Source: Casuarius casuarius (lineage: Eukaryota > Chordata > Aves > Casuariiformes > Casuariidae). Taken from it: a DNA stretch of 64,000 nt. This document shows, one piece after another, positions 11,185-23,760 of the stretch (the stretch's first letter is position 1; each line of letters begins with the position of its first letter). The position numbers were made by a program, and so were the translations under genes. The notes under the pieces were generated by a model. The model had not been told where the DNA came from and made no database searches. It was given only the letters and a program-made list of their open reading frames with translations. The DNA lies in contig PTFA01000407.1 in the NCBI GenBank assembly GCA_003342895.1, forward strand, positions 62,001 to 126,000, in the 5' to 3' direction.

Positions 11185-14100
11185 CTGGTCAGGATGAATA
11201 GTGACAAGCTAATTGATCTCAGATGGCCGTTTGGTAGGCTCCACAAAATGAACATGGTGGTCTTGGCTCATTTCTCAGGGGACAAGCATCCATGTCATAG
11301 ACAACTGGCACTGCACCATTTCTCCACGAGGGCAAGGCCTGGAAGGAGACATGACAAATGTCCTCTTTTTTTATGCTCAGTGGTGGTCCCTTCACAGAGG
11401 GGCTGGAGCACACTGACAGATGGGGCTGAGGAGTTGGCTCTTGCCAAGAAACTTCACAGCAGCTCTGAAGAGGCGGGCTGCGTTTTCGCAAGCCATTGCT
11501 GTTCCCAGCAGAGGAGACAGAGGTTTGCTAACAACCCATTTGTGCGCTGGGGAACTTGATGCCTATGCCTAATTGGAGAAGCGCTGACGATGTTCTCTTC
11601 TAATCAGAAACTACTGTTTGCATTATGGTTCTCTAATAACATATCCGCTGTCCTTCAAGTGCAGGAGGAAAAATATGACCCTTTGCAACTCATCTACTGG
11701 CTAAAATTAGCTGTTTTTAGTGGTAATGCATTTCTTAAATTATGTCCAGTGGGGCAGAAAGAGTCTCAAAAAATAGTTCTCTCAGGAGGGTCATTTATTC
11801 TGACAGAAATGCTAAAGCATATATCTTTCTGTCATGCCTCTGGCCCTCAGAAGAATTTCTAGATACAGTATTGCTATTTTATTTCTTTCACTTAAACATT
11901 ATTAATTGCCTCCTTGGTCCTCTCTGCTGAAAACAATTGTCTGGGGTCAGACTCCAGGGCTGTTGTTTCCATTCCCGCTACGCACAGAGGACTGGTTCAT
12001 TACCGAGCCTTTCCGGAGGAGACATAAGCGGACAGATCCTGCTCTCCCACTGCTTCATCCTACAGTCACTATTTTAATAGCAAAGTTGCTCAACAGGTTT
12101 GCTCCTGATGTGCAGGGACAGGCGAATCTCACCCTCTCAGACAGGATCAGCCTAAAGCCAGCGGACCGAGTCAGAGCAGGAGAATTCGGCGCATCCTCCG
12201 GTTAGCATCAGGGCTCCTCCATCAGCACCGGAGGCNACAACACCAGAGAGCAAATCTGAGCAGGTCCTCGCCCCTAGCNGGGTTGAGCCTGCAGGCATTT
12301 TGGCTTAGCTCAGCCCCATGGGAAGCTGCTTCGGGGAAAATAAGTATTGCAGCGAGGAAGCCCAGGTGGGTGGCTAGAGAATGTGGAGGGCAAGGTGCTC
12401 GCTTTGCTCCCCACCCCAGGCCAGGCCCATGGCCCCAGGCAGGGTCCCCGTGGGGACTGGCTCACCCTGCGGGTGCCCAGATGCAGCCAGGCACCGGCAC
12501 ACTGACATGCTGCACAGGGATGCTGGGCACGCAAAACCACAGCCCGGGGGCAGAGCCGCTGTGGCTCTCAGGACCCGGGAGCACACAGAGTAACAAGCAA
12601 TTCGTTAATGGTGGGAAAGTGCACAAAACACATGCAAGCACTGTATTTGCATGCATAATGGCTATGCTTGCTTCTCCCTCCCTTCCTCCCCCTCACCATC
12701 CCCTCCCTGCTTTTGCTTCCATAAATTAGGGAGCAGACCTGAGGGATGACTCTTCTCCACCACCAGTAATTTGGTTGCAGCAGGGTGTAGCCACCACATG
12801 CAAATATGCTGCTGTTTCCTCTTCTGCCCCATGCACATCCAAAGGGACGGGGCTCCCTTGTGCTAACCGCGTCCCACAGCGCTCGGCCAATGCACCCGCT
12901 CCTGCATCGCTTCCTTCCCCCGGCAAACGTGCCAGGGAGCANCCAGGGCTTCCCAGCAGCTGCTGCCTCTCCAGGAAGGCATTGGCAGGATTTCCCCCGT
13001 TTGCATAATTTTGGCCTGCTTTGAATTAGGACAAGGGCCTGGCTGGGGGCACAGCTCATCCAGGCTTGGAGGCGATTTCTCACATCCCTTCCCGAGGTGC
13101 CTGCCTGCTGCCGGGCAGCATCAGCAATGGATCCATCCAAAGCTGGGCAAATACCAGCTGCTCCCCCCAGCCATCCTCACAGGGACATTATGGTCNGATA
13201 GCCACCAAGGGCTGGAACAGGTCTTAAAATCCAGTTTGCCCTCAANGCATGTCAGCAACAGGTCCTTCCCTGCACGTGCCAGAGCCACACAGAGATTTCT
13301 CCTCCTTTCCCAGCCCGCACTCTCCCACGTGCATTCCCAAGGCCTGTGCCATCCCACTGTCAAACAGCACATTTTTAAACTGCCACAGGACAAAGGCACA
13401 CTTAATTCATAGCAAAGTCACAGCACACAGACCACCAGGGTCCCCCCAGACAGCTCTGTCACCGCTTCCACACTTCCAGACTAGATCTCAACTCAGCATA
13501 GGATTTTTGGTAAAATTACTGTCTTTTCAGACAGGATTCTTATTTCCTCTCCCATTTCATCATTTTTCCCTGAAAAAAACACTCATCTCTTTGCAGCACC
13601 TGCCCCAGGGCCTCAGTTCTGAGCACAAGGTCCCTAAGTTACTCCTGCAGTTGCTACAGGGCCCTGCTGCTTTCTCACAAGAAGCTCCTTCTGGTTCAAC
13701 ATCTCCCCACTTCTCACTTTGATATCTGGATGCACAGCAGAAAAAAATCCATCACCTTAAACCCACCACAATAGGCAGCAACATCTCCTGGCTTTGTACC
13801 TACCTGTTTGGCAGCATTTCTTCCCTCTCCATGGGGAGCAGACACTCAAACAGCTCCTCCTCAGCCTCAAAGCAGGCACATGAGCCCATCNTTGCAGGGC
13901 CCAGGAGCATCACAAGCAGCTACAATAGGCACCAGCTTTGGGGGGTTCAACCCCCAAAAGCCAGGCCCTCACTTCTCACACACCCCTGCAGATGGGGACC
14001 TCCACAGGCACACAGCCAGCCGCGCTGCAGCCTTTTCTAGCCCTGCTTGGTTAACGCCTGAGGAGCCCCAGGTGTGGCCCGGCGGGGGCTGGACCTTGCA

Positions 14101-15080
14101 CCCTCCCTGCAGGTGGCCAGCACGTGCCCCTCACGGGCCCTGGTTCGTTAGGCAGGCCGCCTGGCCACTAATTGGGTCCCAGCACCCTCAGTAACCAAAC
14201 CCAAAGGGCTGATGGGCTGCCCGTTCGCCAGGCACCTTCCAGTCCCAAAGCGATGCAGACCCCCTGCCACGTCTGTCCTTTCCTTCCCACCTCATTTGCC
14301 CCAGCCTCAGTTTCCCCATCTGTAAAATGGAGCAATTCCCCCGGGAGCCCCGATGGTACTGCTCTGGTGGTTCTGCCCCGTGCGAGCTGCAAGGTCCAGG
14401 CGGCACAGCCGGGTCATGCTGGAAATTGGGACTTCTGTAAAACAAGCACGCTCATAAAAAAGGAGAAAAAGTAGGAGGAGGTCAGGCCGCTGAAGGTTGC
14501 ACACCCCACTGGGAGAATTTAAGGACTGCCTTTTATCTCCCCACCTGAGGCTAGGCAGGCGGCAGCTACGCAAAGCAGGGAAGTGGGCAAGTGCTGGAGC
14601 AGCATTAGCATCGTGTTTAAAGGAAAGCAGTTGTTGGCAAACACATGCTTTGGAAGACACAAGACGAGCAGGTTTANTATTTTTTATGTTGCACGTTTTT
14701 CATAATAAAGCCAGGTTCGTTTTTCTGTGTGTTGCAGACATGCAGATTTTGAGAGCTGACTTGACACGTTTGGAGACATTGAAAACTTGTGCCTCCCAAG
14801 ACAATGCGAGAATTGCTGTGGAATAACAAGTTAAGGCCGTCTCTGGGGTGGAGGGAGCGTGTTAACATGGTTGCCCTTCCAGTGGTTCCCATTAGGTTTC
14901 AGAGTTACCGCCTGACTGAGCTAATGAGGCTGCTCCTGCTTCTTCGGGGCAGTCAGCTGCAGCTGTCTGAAGGCTCTGGGGCCAGATTCGGGCTCTCCGA
15001 CTTCAAGCACGTAGTGGAGGAGCCTAAGTTAGGGCTGTTTTTTTGTTACAATGCTATGGTGCAAAAACCCCCTTTCTGCT
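11185..15080. other. Transitional DNA of rising GC content, no gene seen
   Basis: CpG frequency rises from about 11.9 kb. Open frames at 11194-11559, 12283-12729 and 12568-13140 overlap one another on both strands and encode no known domain. A MIR relic at about 14.3 kb is listed separately. An AT-richer patch at 14650-14830 might be a small conserved element. Confidence 0.5.
14293..14338 (-). repeat. MIR-type SINE fragment
   Basis: Contains CCTCAGTTTCCCCATCTGTA followed by AAATGGAG. This is the reverse complement of the best preserved MIR segment ('ccattttacagatgaggaaactgagg'). Only this core is clear; the flanks are too diverged to extend the call. Confidence 0.6.
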
Positions 15081-15084
15081 TAAA

Positions 15085-15315
15085 AACGAGGGTCTCGCGC
15101 GTGTCGCCCCTCTGCGGGTCCCTGCCGGCAATGCTGGGCCAGGGGGGAGGAAAAGGCTGCGGGGCCACTCTGATGTTTTCCGCCTGATTTTCCTGTCCGG
15201 CCGAAGGAAAGCGCTCATTTCCAAGCGCCAGCCCGTGGCGAACGATGCCGACCACGGATGCGGAGAGCCCAGCGTGACTTTCCGCGGGACGCCAGCCTTT
15301 ACGGCCGTTTCAGGG
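15085..15315. promoter_or_regulatory. CpG island
   Basis: Dense CpG stretch beginning with a TCGCGCGTGTCG word and continuing through several GCCGG and CCGCGG words. It marks the left edge of the GC-rich domain. No TATA box or coding frame is associated with it. Confidence 0.6.
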
Positions 15316-15580
15316 CTATGAAAACATCACCTCCAGATCAAAAAATAGACTCCCAGCCGAGGCTGATTTATAGCGTGGAAAAGCCAAAGGTACTCGTCAA
15401 AAACAAACTTTTAAATAATGCTGTGGTCGACGCTCTTTCGGCTCATAAATACACACTCTCGCTGCAGAAGGCAGAGGGGATTTTTTTTTCAAGGGGGGAG
15501 TGAAAAAAATGCAGCGGACCGGAATTGTGAGCTCCCTTTTTGCATTAAATGGAAGGGGAAAAAATATATATATTCCTCCC
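15315..15580. other. AT-rich block between CpG islands, possible enhancer
   Basis: A 250-base AT-rich, repeat-free stretch between two CpG islands, with words such as GCTGATTTATAG, TTTTAAATAATG and CTCATAAATA. Such islands of AT in GC-rich DNA are often conserved non-coding elements. It contains a T tract at about 15481-15489. Confidence 0.28.
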
Positions 15581-15589
15581 AGAGGGCTG

Positions 15590-16330
15590 CCGGGACGTAG
15601 CTGCTGCAGGAGGAAACAGCTCTGCCCTTTGCTCCGGCGCGCTGCGCTGGGCTTTTCGCTTGGCGCCAATGCCAAGATATTCTGCTCGGCCACCAGGCTT
15701 TGAGGAAAGAAGTACTAGCGGTGTGATGCCGGCAAGAAGCAAAGCAGGGCAGGGAGGCGTCCCGCTCGCCGACGAGTGAGCCGTGGCGGCGCGCGGGGCC
15801 CGGCTGCCGGGCGAGCCCTGGAGCGGCTTCCCCAGCCTCCGAGAGGCTCCGTGGAAAACCGTAAAAACACGTGTGTGCGCCTTGGGAAAAGGCGCTGCGT
15901 GGCATCACCGGCCAGACCGGCTGCGTCTTGTGCAATTTAGCAGCGATTAAAAGAGCAGACGTGTTTTGGGTTGTCTTTTATTTTAGAAAGCGCTTCAGAT
16001 CTCTCGTCGAGGAACGAGGGAGGATGACTCATCCTCCATCTTTCAGACCGGGGAGGGGGGAAGGGGGGACACAACAAAACGGCTGGGAGTGAAGGTGCCT
16101 AAGCGGTGTCGGCGACCGCCAGCGCCGTTCATGCCCAGCTGCTCCGTTCGCCGCCGTGAGCCCGCGCGCAGCTCCGTGCACGTCGGAGCCACCGGGGACA
16201 TCGGCTGCCCTGGGAAAAGAGGCTCCGGACGGGCCGCCCGGCAGTTAATCCCGAGAGGGAGAGCGGAGAAAAGCGCCGGCGCTTCANAAGGGAGGCGTCT
16301 GAGCCTTTTGTCCCGGGAAGCAAATGGAAA
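15590..16330. promoter_or_regulatory. CpG island pair
   Basis: Two CpG-dense stretches (about 15590-15920 and 16085-16330) separated by a short AT-richer piece. They contain GGCGCGCGGGG, GCGCGC and CCGCCG words. A 210-codon frame on the - strand (16129-16761) crosses into the next island, encodes no known domain and is rejected as coding. Confidence 0.65.
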
Positions 16331-16495
16331 ATTATAGGGATTCCCTCCAGCAACGGGGTCGATCTCGGCTTCAACCTTGCTTTTAGCCCTAAGCTCTGTA
16401 TTAAGTAGGCCAAAGCCTGCAGAAGCTCTCTTAATACATTATTGCTTATTAAAGCACCCAAATATATTTTCTCTATAGATTTGGGCGCAGTCGGG
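16325..16495. promoter_or_regulatory. AT-rich block between islands, conserved-element candidate
   Basis: A sharply bounded AT-rich block between two CpG islands, including TTAATACATTATTGCTTATT and CCAAATATATTTT. It has homeodomain-like ATTA words and MEF2-like A/T cores. No repeat signature. Its character fits a conserved enhancer, but conservation was not tested. Confidence 0.33.
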
Positions 16496-16800
16496 TTCGG
16501 ACGGCGTTCCCGGAGAGCGCCCGGACGCACGCGGGCTGTGAGGCTTCTTGTGGGCTGTCGCATGGGGCAGAGAGGTGCTGGGAGGTTCAAAGCCTTATGC
16601 CTGGCCTTAAATCGCCTGCACTTAAACCTGTGTTTCCCTCCAGGTTGGTGGGGGGGGGGGGGAGGCCAAGGAGGAACGGAAACGCTTTGGGGGACGGGAG
16701 CGAGCCTTGGTGGCATGCCGAGCCCGATGGGACCGATGGCTGGGGACCGCTCACGAAACACCGCGGCGGGCCGTGGCGCTGGAGCCTGTAACCCTTACCC
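16490..16800. promoter_or_regulatory. CpG island
   Basis: CpG-rich stretch with GGACGGCG, CCGGACGCACGCGG and CACCGCGGCGGG words, interrupted by a run of 13 G at 16650-16662. Confidence 0.55.
16650..16662. repeat. Poly-G tract (13 G)
   Basis: Uninterrupted G run inside a CpG island. Homopolymers of this length are also prone to assembly error. Confidence 0.85.
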
Positions 16801-19800
16801 AGAGGATTTTATTTAGCGTGGCTGCGTCGGTGCCAGCAAACCTCGCATGACAGGTTTAGCGACTTTCCATGGGGCCTTAAGAATTCAATTTTGCTTTCAG
16901 ATTTGCTGCCTCCAGGCAAGATGTAGCAAGTTTTTATACCCATGGTGCCTCTTTGTCTGTGCAGCGGGTCCCATGCCTAGCGAGGAGAAGGAAAACAAGA
17001 AGCCATCTGCATAAAGGATGCTATCGTGTAAAAGCGTTAAGCAGACAGGGTCACGGAGCCCGGAGCTCCCCGCACCCACGTCCTGCAGTTTGCTTTGCTG
17101 CACGGAGCAGGGCCGGGGCGAGCCGGCTGCACGAGTATTTTTATTGCCCCTTCTCAAGGCACGTTGTTTCTTTTCCGAGGCGCTCAGAGCCGAGCGCGGA
17201 GGCTGAAACGCCGTGCTGGGGCTCCAGCCTGGCCCTTCGGCTTGTGCAAAAGCGTGCCGCCTCGCTGCTGCCGGCCAGATCCACACCTCTGCCTCGTCCT
17301 CCTTCCCCTCCAGCCGGTGCCCAGCANTTGGTCAGCTCTTTCGCCGTAAACGGTGAATCTGAAATCTCTCTCCCGAGTTGTAGCTTCCAGCTCCTTCACA
17401 TCCGTGCCGTTCAGCCTGGTTTTCCCTAGGTGCGGTCACTTACGTTTCTCTATGGCGAAGCTCATTTGCCTACCACCGACTCATTTTCGGGAGGTACAGA
17501 TGGATATAACGTGATCAAAGCGAGCGTGGCCCATGCAACGCTGTACGAGGGAGGCTCTGCTCCGTATCTGCAGGTACCTCCAGATATGCCTGCAGCTCTC
17601 CAGACCGCACTATCCAGCCCCAGAAACTGGTGGTTGCCAGAGGAGATGGGTTTGATTTCGCTGTCAGGACGGTGGGAAGAAAGCTGCTGCTGCTGGGAAT
17701 TTTCTGTGTGCAACTCAGGATATTTGTGATGTAGCTTTAAAACAACCAGAGGAAACAAAGGGCCGCGCTTTCCAGGGTGGTTTCGTTTACCAACGGTTTC
17801 AAATGATTTGTCGATGTGGTTANAACATTACAGACGTGCGTAATATGTGCTATCAATGGAGGTAAGTCCTTCGGTAGAAGGTGCTGTAGATGTTTTTGCC
17901 AGCCTGTTGGACTCGGTAACCATCTATTGATCAGTTGTTTGTGCAGATCAACTGTTCAGCACTTAATAATGCTTTATAAAATGCTCATCAGTCAATTCCT
18001 AGGAAAAAAAGTGGTGCAAAATGCCTAGTTCCCACAGACTGGTACCAACCAGCAGAGAAGCCCTCACTGGTCCTCTTTCCCCTGAGCTTGTCCAGGGCTT
18101 CTCCAAACCTGTTTGTGCTTTCAGGATCCCCGCGGCTCACCGCGCTGCGCTTCATGCACTGATTTTGTCTGCTGGGACTGGGTTGGTCTTGCCCTGGCTG
18201 CTGGAACCTCCGGGGATGAAAAGGTCTTCTCTCGTCACCACGTTCCTTGTGGTGTTTCCAAAATCCGTCTTCAGGCAGCCTTGGAGGAACTGAATCTCCC
18301 AGTTTATGATGCCTTGTCTGTTGCCTCCNGCCAATTTTAGGCTTTAGAAAAATGCCATATATTTTCTGCTTGGAAAAACCAAGGTGTTCTAAACTTTTTG
18401 TGAGAGTAGGAATATAAAAAAAAGAAGCCGATACCTTAAGATTTCTTTTGACTCAAGAGGCCAGCCTAAAAAAATGCACCCAGCAAGTGGGCGACGCGNG
18501 TGCAAGGCGACCTCCCTGGTCCCCGAGCGGCGGGGACACCCGCGCCGGCACTGCTCCGGCGCTCGGACAACGTGAAGGCAGCCGGAGAGAGATGTCTTTG
18601 TTGCAGCGGATTTGGCAACCACTTTTATCCAGACAAATTTTCCAGGAGACGTTGTGAATGAGATGTTTGTCTCCTGGCTCTTCACAGTTTATCCAGCGAG
18701 GTTTATTCTCAGGGAGTGGTCAGTGCTTGCACTGCCCGAGCCCAGAGCTGGCTCTGAGGGATACAGTTCCCCGGGACCAAATAAATCAATTAGCTGAACA
18801 TGATACGTGTGCAACATAGCACTGTTGGACTCCACCCAGTGCAAAATTTCCTCTGGTCGGGGGGTTTATTACAAATCTGTGACAAAGTCTGGATTTGTCA
18901 GACGATTAGTTTTGATTCCATTTTCGAGGGAGCCTGGGCTGGTGCACAGGGCTGCCTCAAAGCCACGCAGTGCTCGGGGAAGATGTTGATTTAATTAACG
19001 GAGGCTCGGAGCTCAGCGAGCACCTCCTGAATGGTTGTTATTCTTAACCTCTCGCTGGNGCTGGTACCCGCCGGCGCTGGGCTACCTTGTGATGCCTCCT
19101 TGTGCGCTGCCCTGACGGATGCTCCCACGGCCACCAGCCCCGACCTTGTAAATTCTGGGCTGGAACGAGCTCAGCTGCAGGGGCCGGCGTGGTTTGGCGT
19201 GCGAGGCATGTGTGTATTTTGCGGAGAGGGAAAAATAAATGAAGATCACCAGCTGACCTTCCCTGGCTGACCGCTGTCGGACCGTTGGGCGAAGGAGATT
19301 TCGTATCCGTTTGGACCTAAACCTCCTGCAAGTCCCACTGAGCTGCTTTGTTTGATGGCTGGTGAGTGGGAAAAGNGCTCGTCGCTCATCCTTCGCAGAC
19401 TGGTGCGGACGTGTCCTGCTGCCCCTTTCGGCAGACAGGTTTCCAGAAGCGTTGGCAGCCTTGACTTGCCCCCTCGCACTCCAGTGGGTCTGATGTTGTT
19501 GAGAAAGAAGGTCTCCCAGAGCATGCCTGGGGTCTCGGCCCAAACCCGAGCTGTTGTACGGCCTGGGAGATTGTCCTGCCTTTGGTTTAATCTTTGGACC
19601 AAGTGGAGGCTTTGGAAACCTCCAGGCACAGGTAGCTGGAGACGGCAGCTCTCGGCGGTGCTCCGAAAACCAGCCAGCGCCAGGTTCAGCAGACCCCTGA
19701 GGAGCTGCGTCCTCCTCCAGGAAAAGCTGGATCCCACCGCGTTCAGAAAGGCCGTTTTGGTTTTTTCTCTCCATTGCTCCCAAAGAAGATGGACAAGGCT

Positions 19801-19855
19801 CTCCGTGCACGCAGAGTGCCGTTCCTCACCGGAGCGTCAGACAGCAGCAAGGAGG
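16800..19855. other. GC-moderate DNA, no gene seen
   Basis: Mixed composition with moderate CpG at 17040-17300 and 18480-18580. A near-consensus splice donor GAG|GTAAGT lies at 17859-17867 with no convincing exon before it. The frames at 19082-19966 are open on both strands simultaneously and are rejected as coding. Confidence 0.5.
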
Positions 19856-19857
19856 CC

Positions 19858-20560
19858 ACGAAAGCCCGGGGCTGCCAGCCCCGCTCGCGCCCTCGCACAA
19901 GCCGAGCGGCCGTGGGCTGCTGCTGGGGGTGGGCAAGTGCGACTGTTTTCAAGCGAAGGAAAATGAGGTTGTTTGTCACGGAGAGGCTCGAAGAAAGGCG
20001 TTTTCATGAAGCGCATGCATTAAATTCACAGCCTTGTTAGCCAAACAAAACACGTGCGGCCGATGAAAAACCAAAACACGGCTAAATTCGTTCAGGATGT
20101 GAGAGGCAACAACGGGGCTGCTGGGCAGAGGGGTACGGCGGCGGGCTCGCGCTGCAGCACCCGCGCGGCATCGAGGGCGCCTTCGGCCACGGTGGAGGGG
20201 CAGCGACTCCGCCGACGCGAGCCCGTCGCGTGTTAAAACCGGGAAATCAGGTTTGTATCGATTGCTGCTCCTCTTAACCGATTCTCGCAAGCGCTCATTA
20301 AATTTTCATTCGATTATCCCAGGCCGCGCCGTATTTTTCTGCCCGTCCTTTTTGCATCGTGATGGCCGGGTCGCTCGCGTGCGGAAGCCGACGGTCCAAA
20401 ATTGCCAAGCAGGCGGGCAGGCGCTTGCCCCAGCCCGTCCGACGGCGCGACGAGCCCCTGTCCCAGGGCCGCGAGCGGAGCCNTGGGTACCAGGGAGAGG
20501 AAAAACGACGTCGTTAGCCGGGGCGCTCCCACGCTGCAAGCGGAGGCGCATCTATATGCT
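19858..20560. promoter_or_regulatory. CpG island
   Basis: Two CpG-dense parts (19858-20235 and 20325-20560) with GGTACGGCGGCGGGCTCGCG and CCGCCGACGCGAGCCCGTCG words, separated by an AT-rich spacer around 20240-20330. No start site can be assigned from sequence alone. Confidence 0.65.
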
Positions 20561-20582
20561 GGCAGGGGATTAGCTAGGCAGC

Positions 20583-20619
20583 AATAATAATAGCAGCAGT
20601 AATAATAATAATAATAAAT
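20583..20619. repeat. (AAT)n / (AGC) compound short repeat
   Basis: AATAATAAT, then AGCAGCAGT, then six AAT units. Lies just beyond the CpG island. Confidence 0.88.
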
Positions 20620-21380
20620 CATTAGGGCTTGCCATTTCTGGCTGTCGTGGGGCCCAGGGGCATGAGGCGGCTCCGGGAGAGCTAAGTGGGAGCGGGTGGC
20701 CCCGCTTCCCTGCTGCCCACGCTCCTCCGAGGGAGTGGGCGCTCCGCTCTGCAGCTCGGCCAGCGCCTGCCCCGCTGACCCGTCTCGGAGCATTATACGT
20801 CTTGGATGCACATGCTGTTCCTACATCCAGCATGTTACTAGGGGCAATGGCTGTGCGGTGCTGTAGTGCACATCATTTGCTCACGTGCGAGCAAGTGTTC
20901 AGTGTCAGGAAGACACAGGTGCTGTTACACTGGTGTAGCTAGGTCTGTGCAAACAGCAGNGTTCGTCTTTCACTTTGGTCTCCGGGTGGAGTCGATGCTC
21001 GAGGCAGAGCCGTTTCCTCGGTGTTACCCTCTGGCTCGCAGCAGTGGGGATTGCCCTGCGCACCGCGAACCTCCTCCCAGCCAGGGCACGCGAACAGGCA
21101 AGCGGTGCTTCACCTCGGTTTCTCTTTTGCCGAGAGCTGCTAGGCCTCGGACATCGGCTTGGCAAAGCGGCAACGACACGACGGTGCTTTGCCCGTGGTT
21201 GCTATTTCAGCCCCAGACGCCGTAGCCCTGCCTTGGGTAGGCTGGTGGGCAGGCTCCGCGGCAGCCTGGGCCTTTAAAGCAAGGCAGGAGACAGCGAGAA
21301 ATCTCGCCCGGGCTCCAAGCAAACAAGCTTATTAGCTGCAGCGCTAACAGCTCTTCTCCTGAGTGCTTGCGGTAAGCTCC
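20620..21380. other. Spacer between CpG islands, no gene seen
   Basis: Moderate GC content with scattered CpG and no clear exon. Overlapping frames at 20866-21277 are open on both strands. Confidence 0.45.
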
Positions 21381-22939
21381 ATTACCGCCTCCGCGCCGCG
21401 CACGGGGGCTTCATGCCCTCAGCCTCGCACCGCCGCGACGAAGCGCTCCTTAATGCGAAACCGTAGCTGTCGGTCGTAATGCAATTACTGCACAGCAATC
21501 CTGCGGTGGGAGATAATTGGGAAGGGGGGGAGGCGCGGGAGCTGCAGTCGCTCGGGCGGCTGCGCCGGTCCGGGATGCGGCAGTGAAACCGGACCCGCCG
21601 CGGCCAGCGCCCCGGCCCGCTCCCCGCAGAGCCGCAGCTGCAAAGCGGCGAGCAGCGAGGAGGGTTTGCTCCCCCCCGCTTTCGTCTCGAAAAATAATTA
21701 GGCTGAAAAGTGCTTAGGAAAAGCTCACACCTGAGGCTAAGCCTCCGCGCTCGCCCAGCCTCAGATACCCCCGGCACGGGGGCACGGGGAAGGCGAAACC
21801 GGAGTCAAGGGCACGACGGAGGGACGGCTCTGCCCTCCCGGCGGGCGCTGCAATGCCTCTGCTAACACCCCTTTAGGCAAAAGATTTATTTAAACCGGTT
21901 ATTAAGCGCATTCTTCCGGGAGCAGCGGCGGAGCAGATTTTGTCCGGCTTTCCCGTCCAATTCACCCAGCGTGACGGCGCTTTCCAAAAATGAGGAGGCT
22001 CCGGCCAAATTTGCAGCGCTGGAAGCCTCCCGCTAAGCCCCGGACCCTGCGCAGCCCCCCCGGGCGTCGCGGGGGGGAAACACCGCCGCTCGCCCTCGCT
22101 GCCGGCCCCGCAGCGCCCGGCACCTCCCTCCCCCCGGCCGACGGCTCACGAGTTTCTGGGAATCCTTAGCCACGGAAAAAAAATTACCGGTCCTCGGAGT
22201 GACTCACGGAAGGGATCGCTGGATACCACGCCGGCTTTTTTTTTGCTTTTTTTTAACCGCTTATGCGTAAAGAAACCAGCCCCTCTTACAATACCCTCGT
22301 GGGCCATGTGTAAAACTTCATCCCNGGCACAGCGAAATAGGAGGAGTACAGCAGCCTGGCTCAAAGCCACGTTTAAAAACTTTTTTGGCCTAAATGGGAG
22401 CCGAACACCGGGGTAAAGCCCAGCCGGCCGCCGCCGAGCGCTCAGCCCTTACTTAAGGGCTCGCTGCCTGGAGAGCGGCCCCGGGGCAGGGCTAGTCCCT
22501 CGGCCCCCATCGGGCCGNCGTCGCAGCCCGGTTCCCTGAACCCCCGGCGTAAAACCTTGGCTGAGTCAGATCTAACCCAGGCCTGCAAATTCCTTTGGCG
22601 TGAGCCAAGCTGGGGGGTTCAAACNGCATATAGGTTTTTCATTAAAGTGGCCACGCTTCCCGCAAACCCCCTTCTCTTTCTGCTCGGTGAGCCGGGGAGG
22701 GAGGCTTTCCTCCCGAAAACGAAGCCGGGGGAGCTGCTTCTGCTTGAAGCAGGGGTAAGCCGGGGAAAATCTGGCGTGTCCTCATCACCGCGAAGGCGAT
22801 TCCCCCCGGGAAGCACGCTTCTGCGCGTCGGTGCGGGCGCGGTGCGGGCGCTCCCCAGCGCGGGCTCCCGCCAGCCGCGGCGCTCCGGCCCTCCTCCTCC
22901 TCCCCAGCCCGCGGTGGAAAACGCCTTCGCCGGCAGCCG

Positions 22940-23075
22940 CTGGGAGCTTTTAATAGAAAGTCGAAAGTTTAAGTTGGCACAGCGGCCGCCGAGCGGGCGC
23001 TTAAAGCCACACTGTGCTGACGGTTTATTTAACAGAAAAATAGAATAATAATAATATTATGCATGTAAAAGGAGC
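22940..23075. promoter_or_regulatory. AT-rich insert in the large CpG island
   Basis: Contains GGTTTATTTAACAG, then AATAATAATAATATTATGCAT. ATTATGCAT resembles a POU-type octamer half. A possible small enhancer core flanked by CpG-dense DNA. Confidence 0.28.
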
Positions 23076-23624
23076 GAGGGAGCAAGCGGCTGCTCCAGCA
23101 AAGCTTCCCTTCGGTGCCGGGAAAGAAAAGGCAACGCTGCTCCCGGACTCGTACTGAAGGTCTAAATTGCATTTCGTTGCGTGCCTGGTCGCGGGGCCGC
23201 CGCGGGCACCGGCTCTCGCGGGCCTCGCCGAGGGCCCTGCTAGCAGCGGCGTCACCTGCGTTTCTCGCGGTGCCCTTCCCATCTCCGTTTCCACGGGGTT
23301 TGTCGCCAAAAATAGAAAAAGCCGCTCGGATGGCTTGGCCGGCGCAAGCTGTCCCGCTGCGGGCAAGGCCGGAGCTGCCCGCGGGGGATGCGACGCTTCC
23401 TTTCGGCAGCCGGGAAACCCCAGCGGGGACGGGCAGAGCGGAAAGCGGCTGCGCTTGCTCACCCCGCCGGGAAACCGGGCTCACGGGGCCTTTTTTGCAA
23501 GGGGCGGCTGCGATTACCCGCTTCGGGCTGCCGCGATTTCCCGCGGCCCTTCCCAGCCCCGGCAGCGGCTGCTAAAGAAACATCCCCTCCTCCGGGCGAG
23601 GGCTGCGACGTGCTCGGAGGGCTC

Positions 23625-23760
23625 CACGCAAAATATTTAACATCCAGCGTGTGACCGCTTTCCTGGTAGCGAATTCCTTTCGCAATCTGCCCTGTAATTT
23701 GTGGCGGGCAAAGCTTGTTTGAGTTTGAGGATTTAGCACATTTTTGCTGCGCCGTTTCGG
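23625..23760. promoter_or_regulatory. AT-rich insert in the large CpG island
   Basis: AT-richer block with AAATATTTAACATC, GCGAATTCC, TGTAATTTGTGG and GAGTTTGAGGATTTAG words between two CpG-dense stretches. Looks like a conserved non-coding element; not verified. Confidence 0.3.

Noticed and set aside
18020..18330. Candidate CR1-like 3' end
   Set aside because: The expected CR1 3' end words and terminal 8-base repeat are absent.
19082..19966. Overlapping 242-codon (-) and 204-codon (+) frames
   Set aside because: Both strands are open over the same GC-rich DNA, the usual mark of chance frames; neither resembles a known family.
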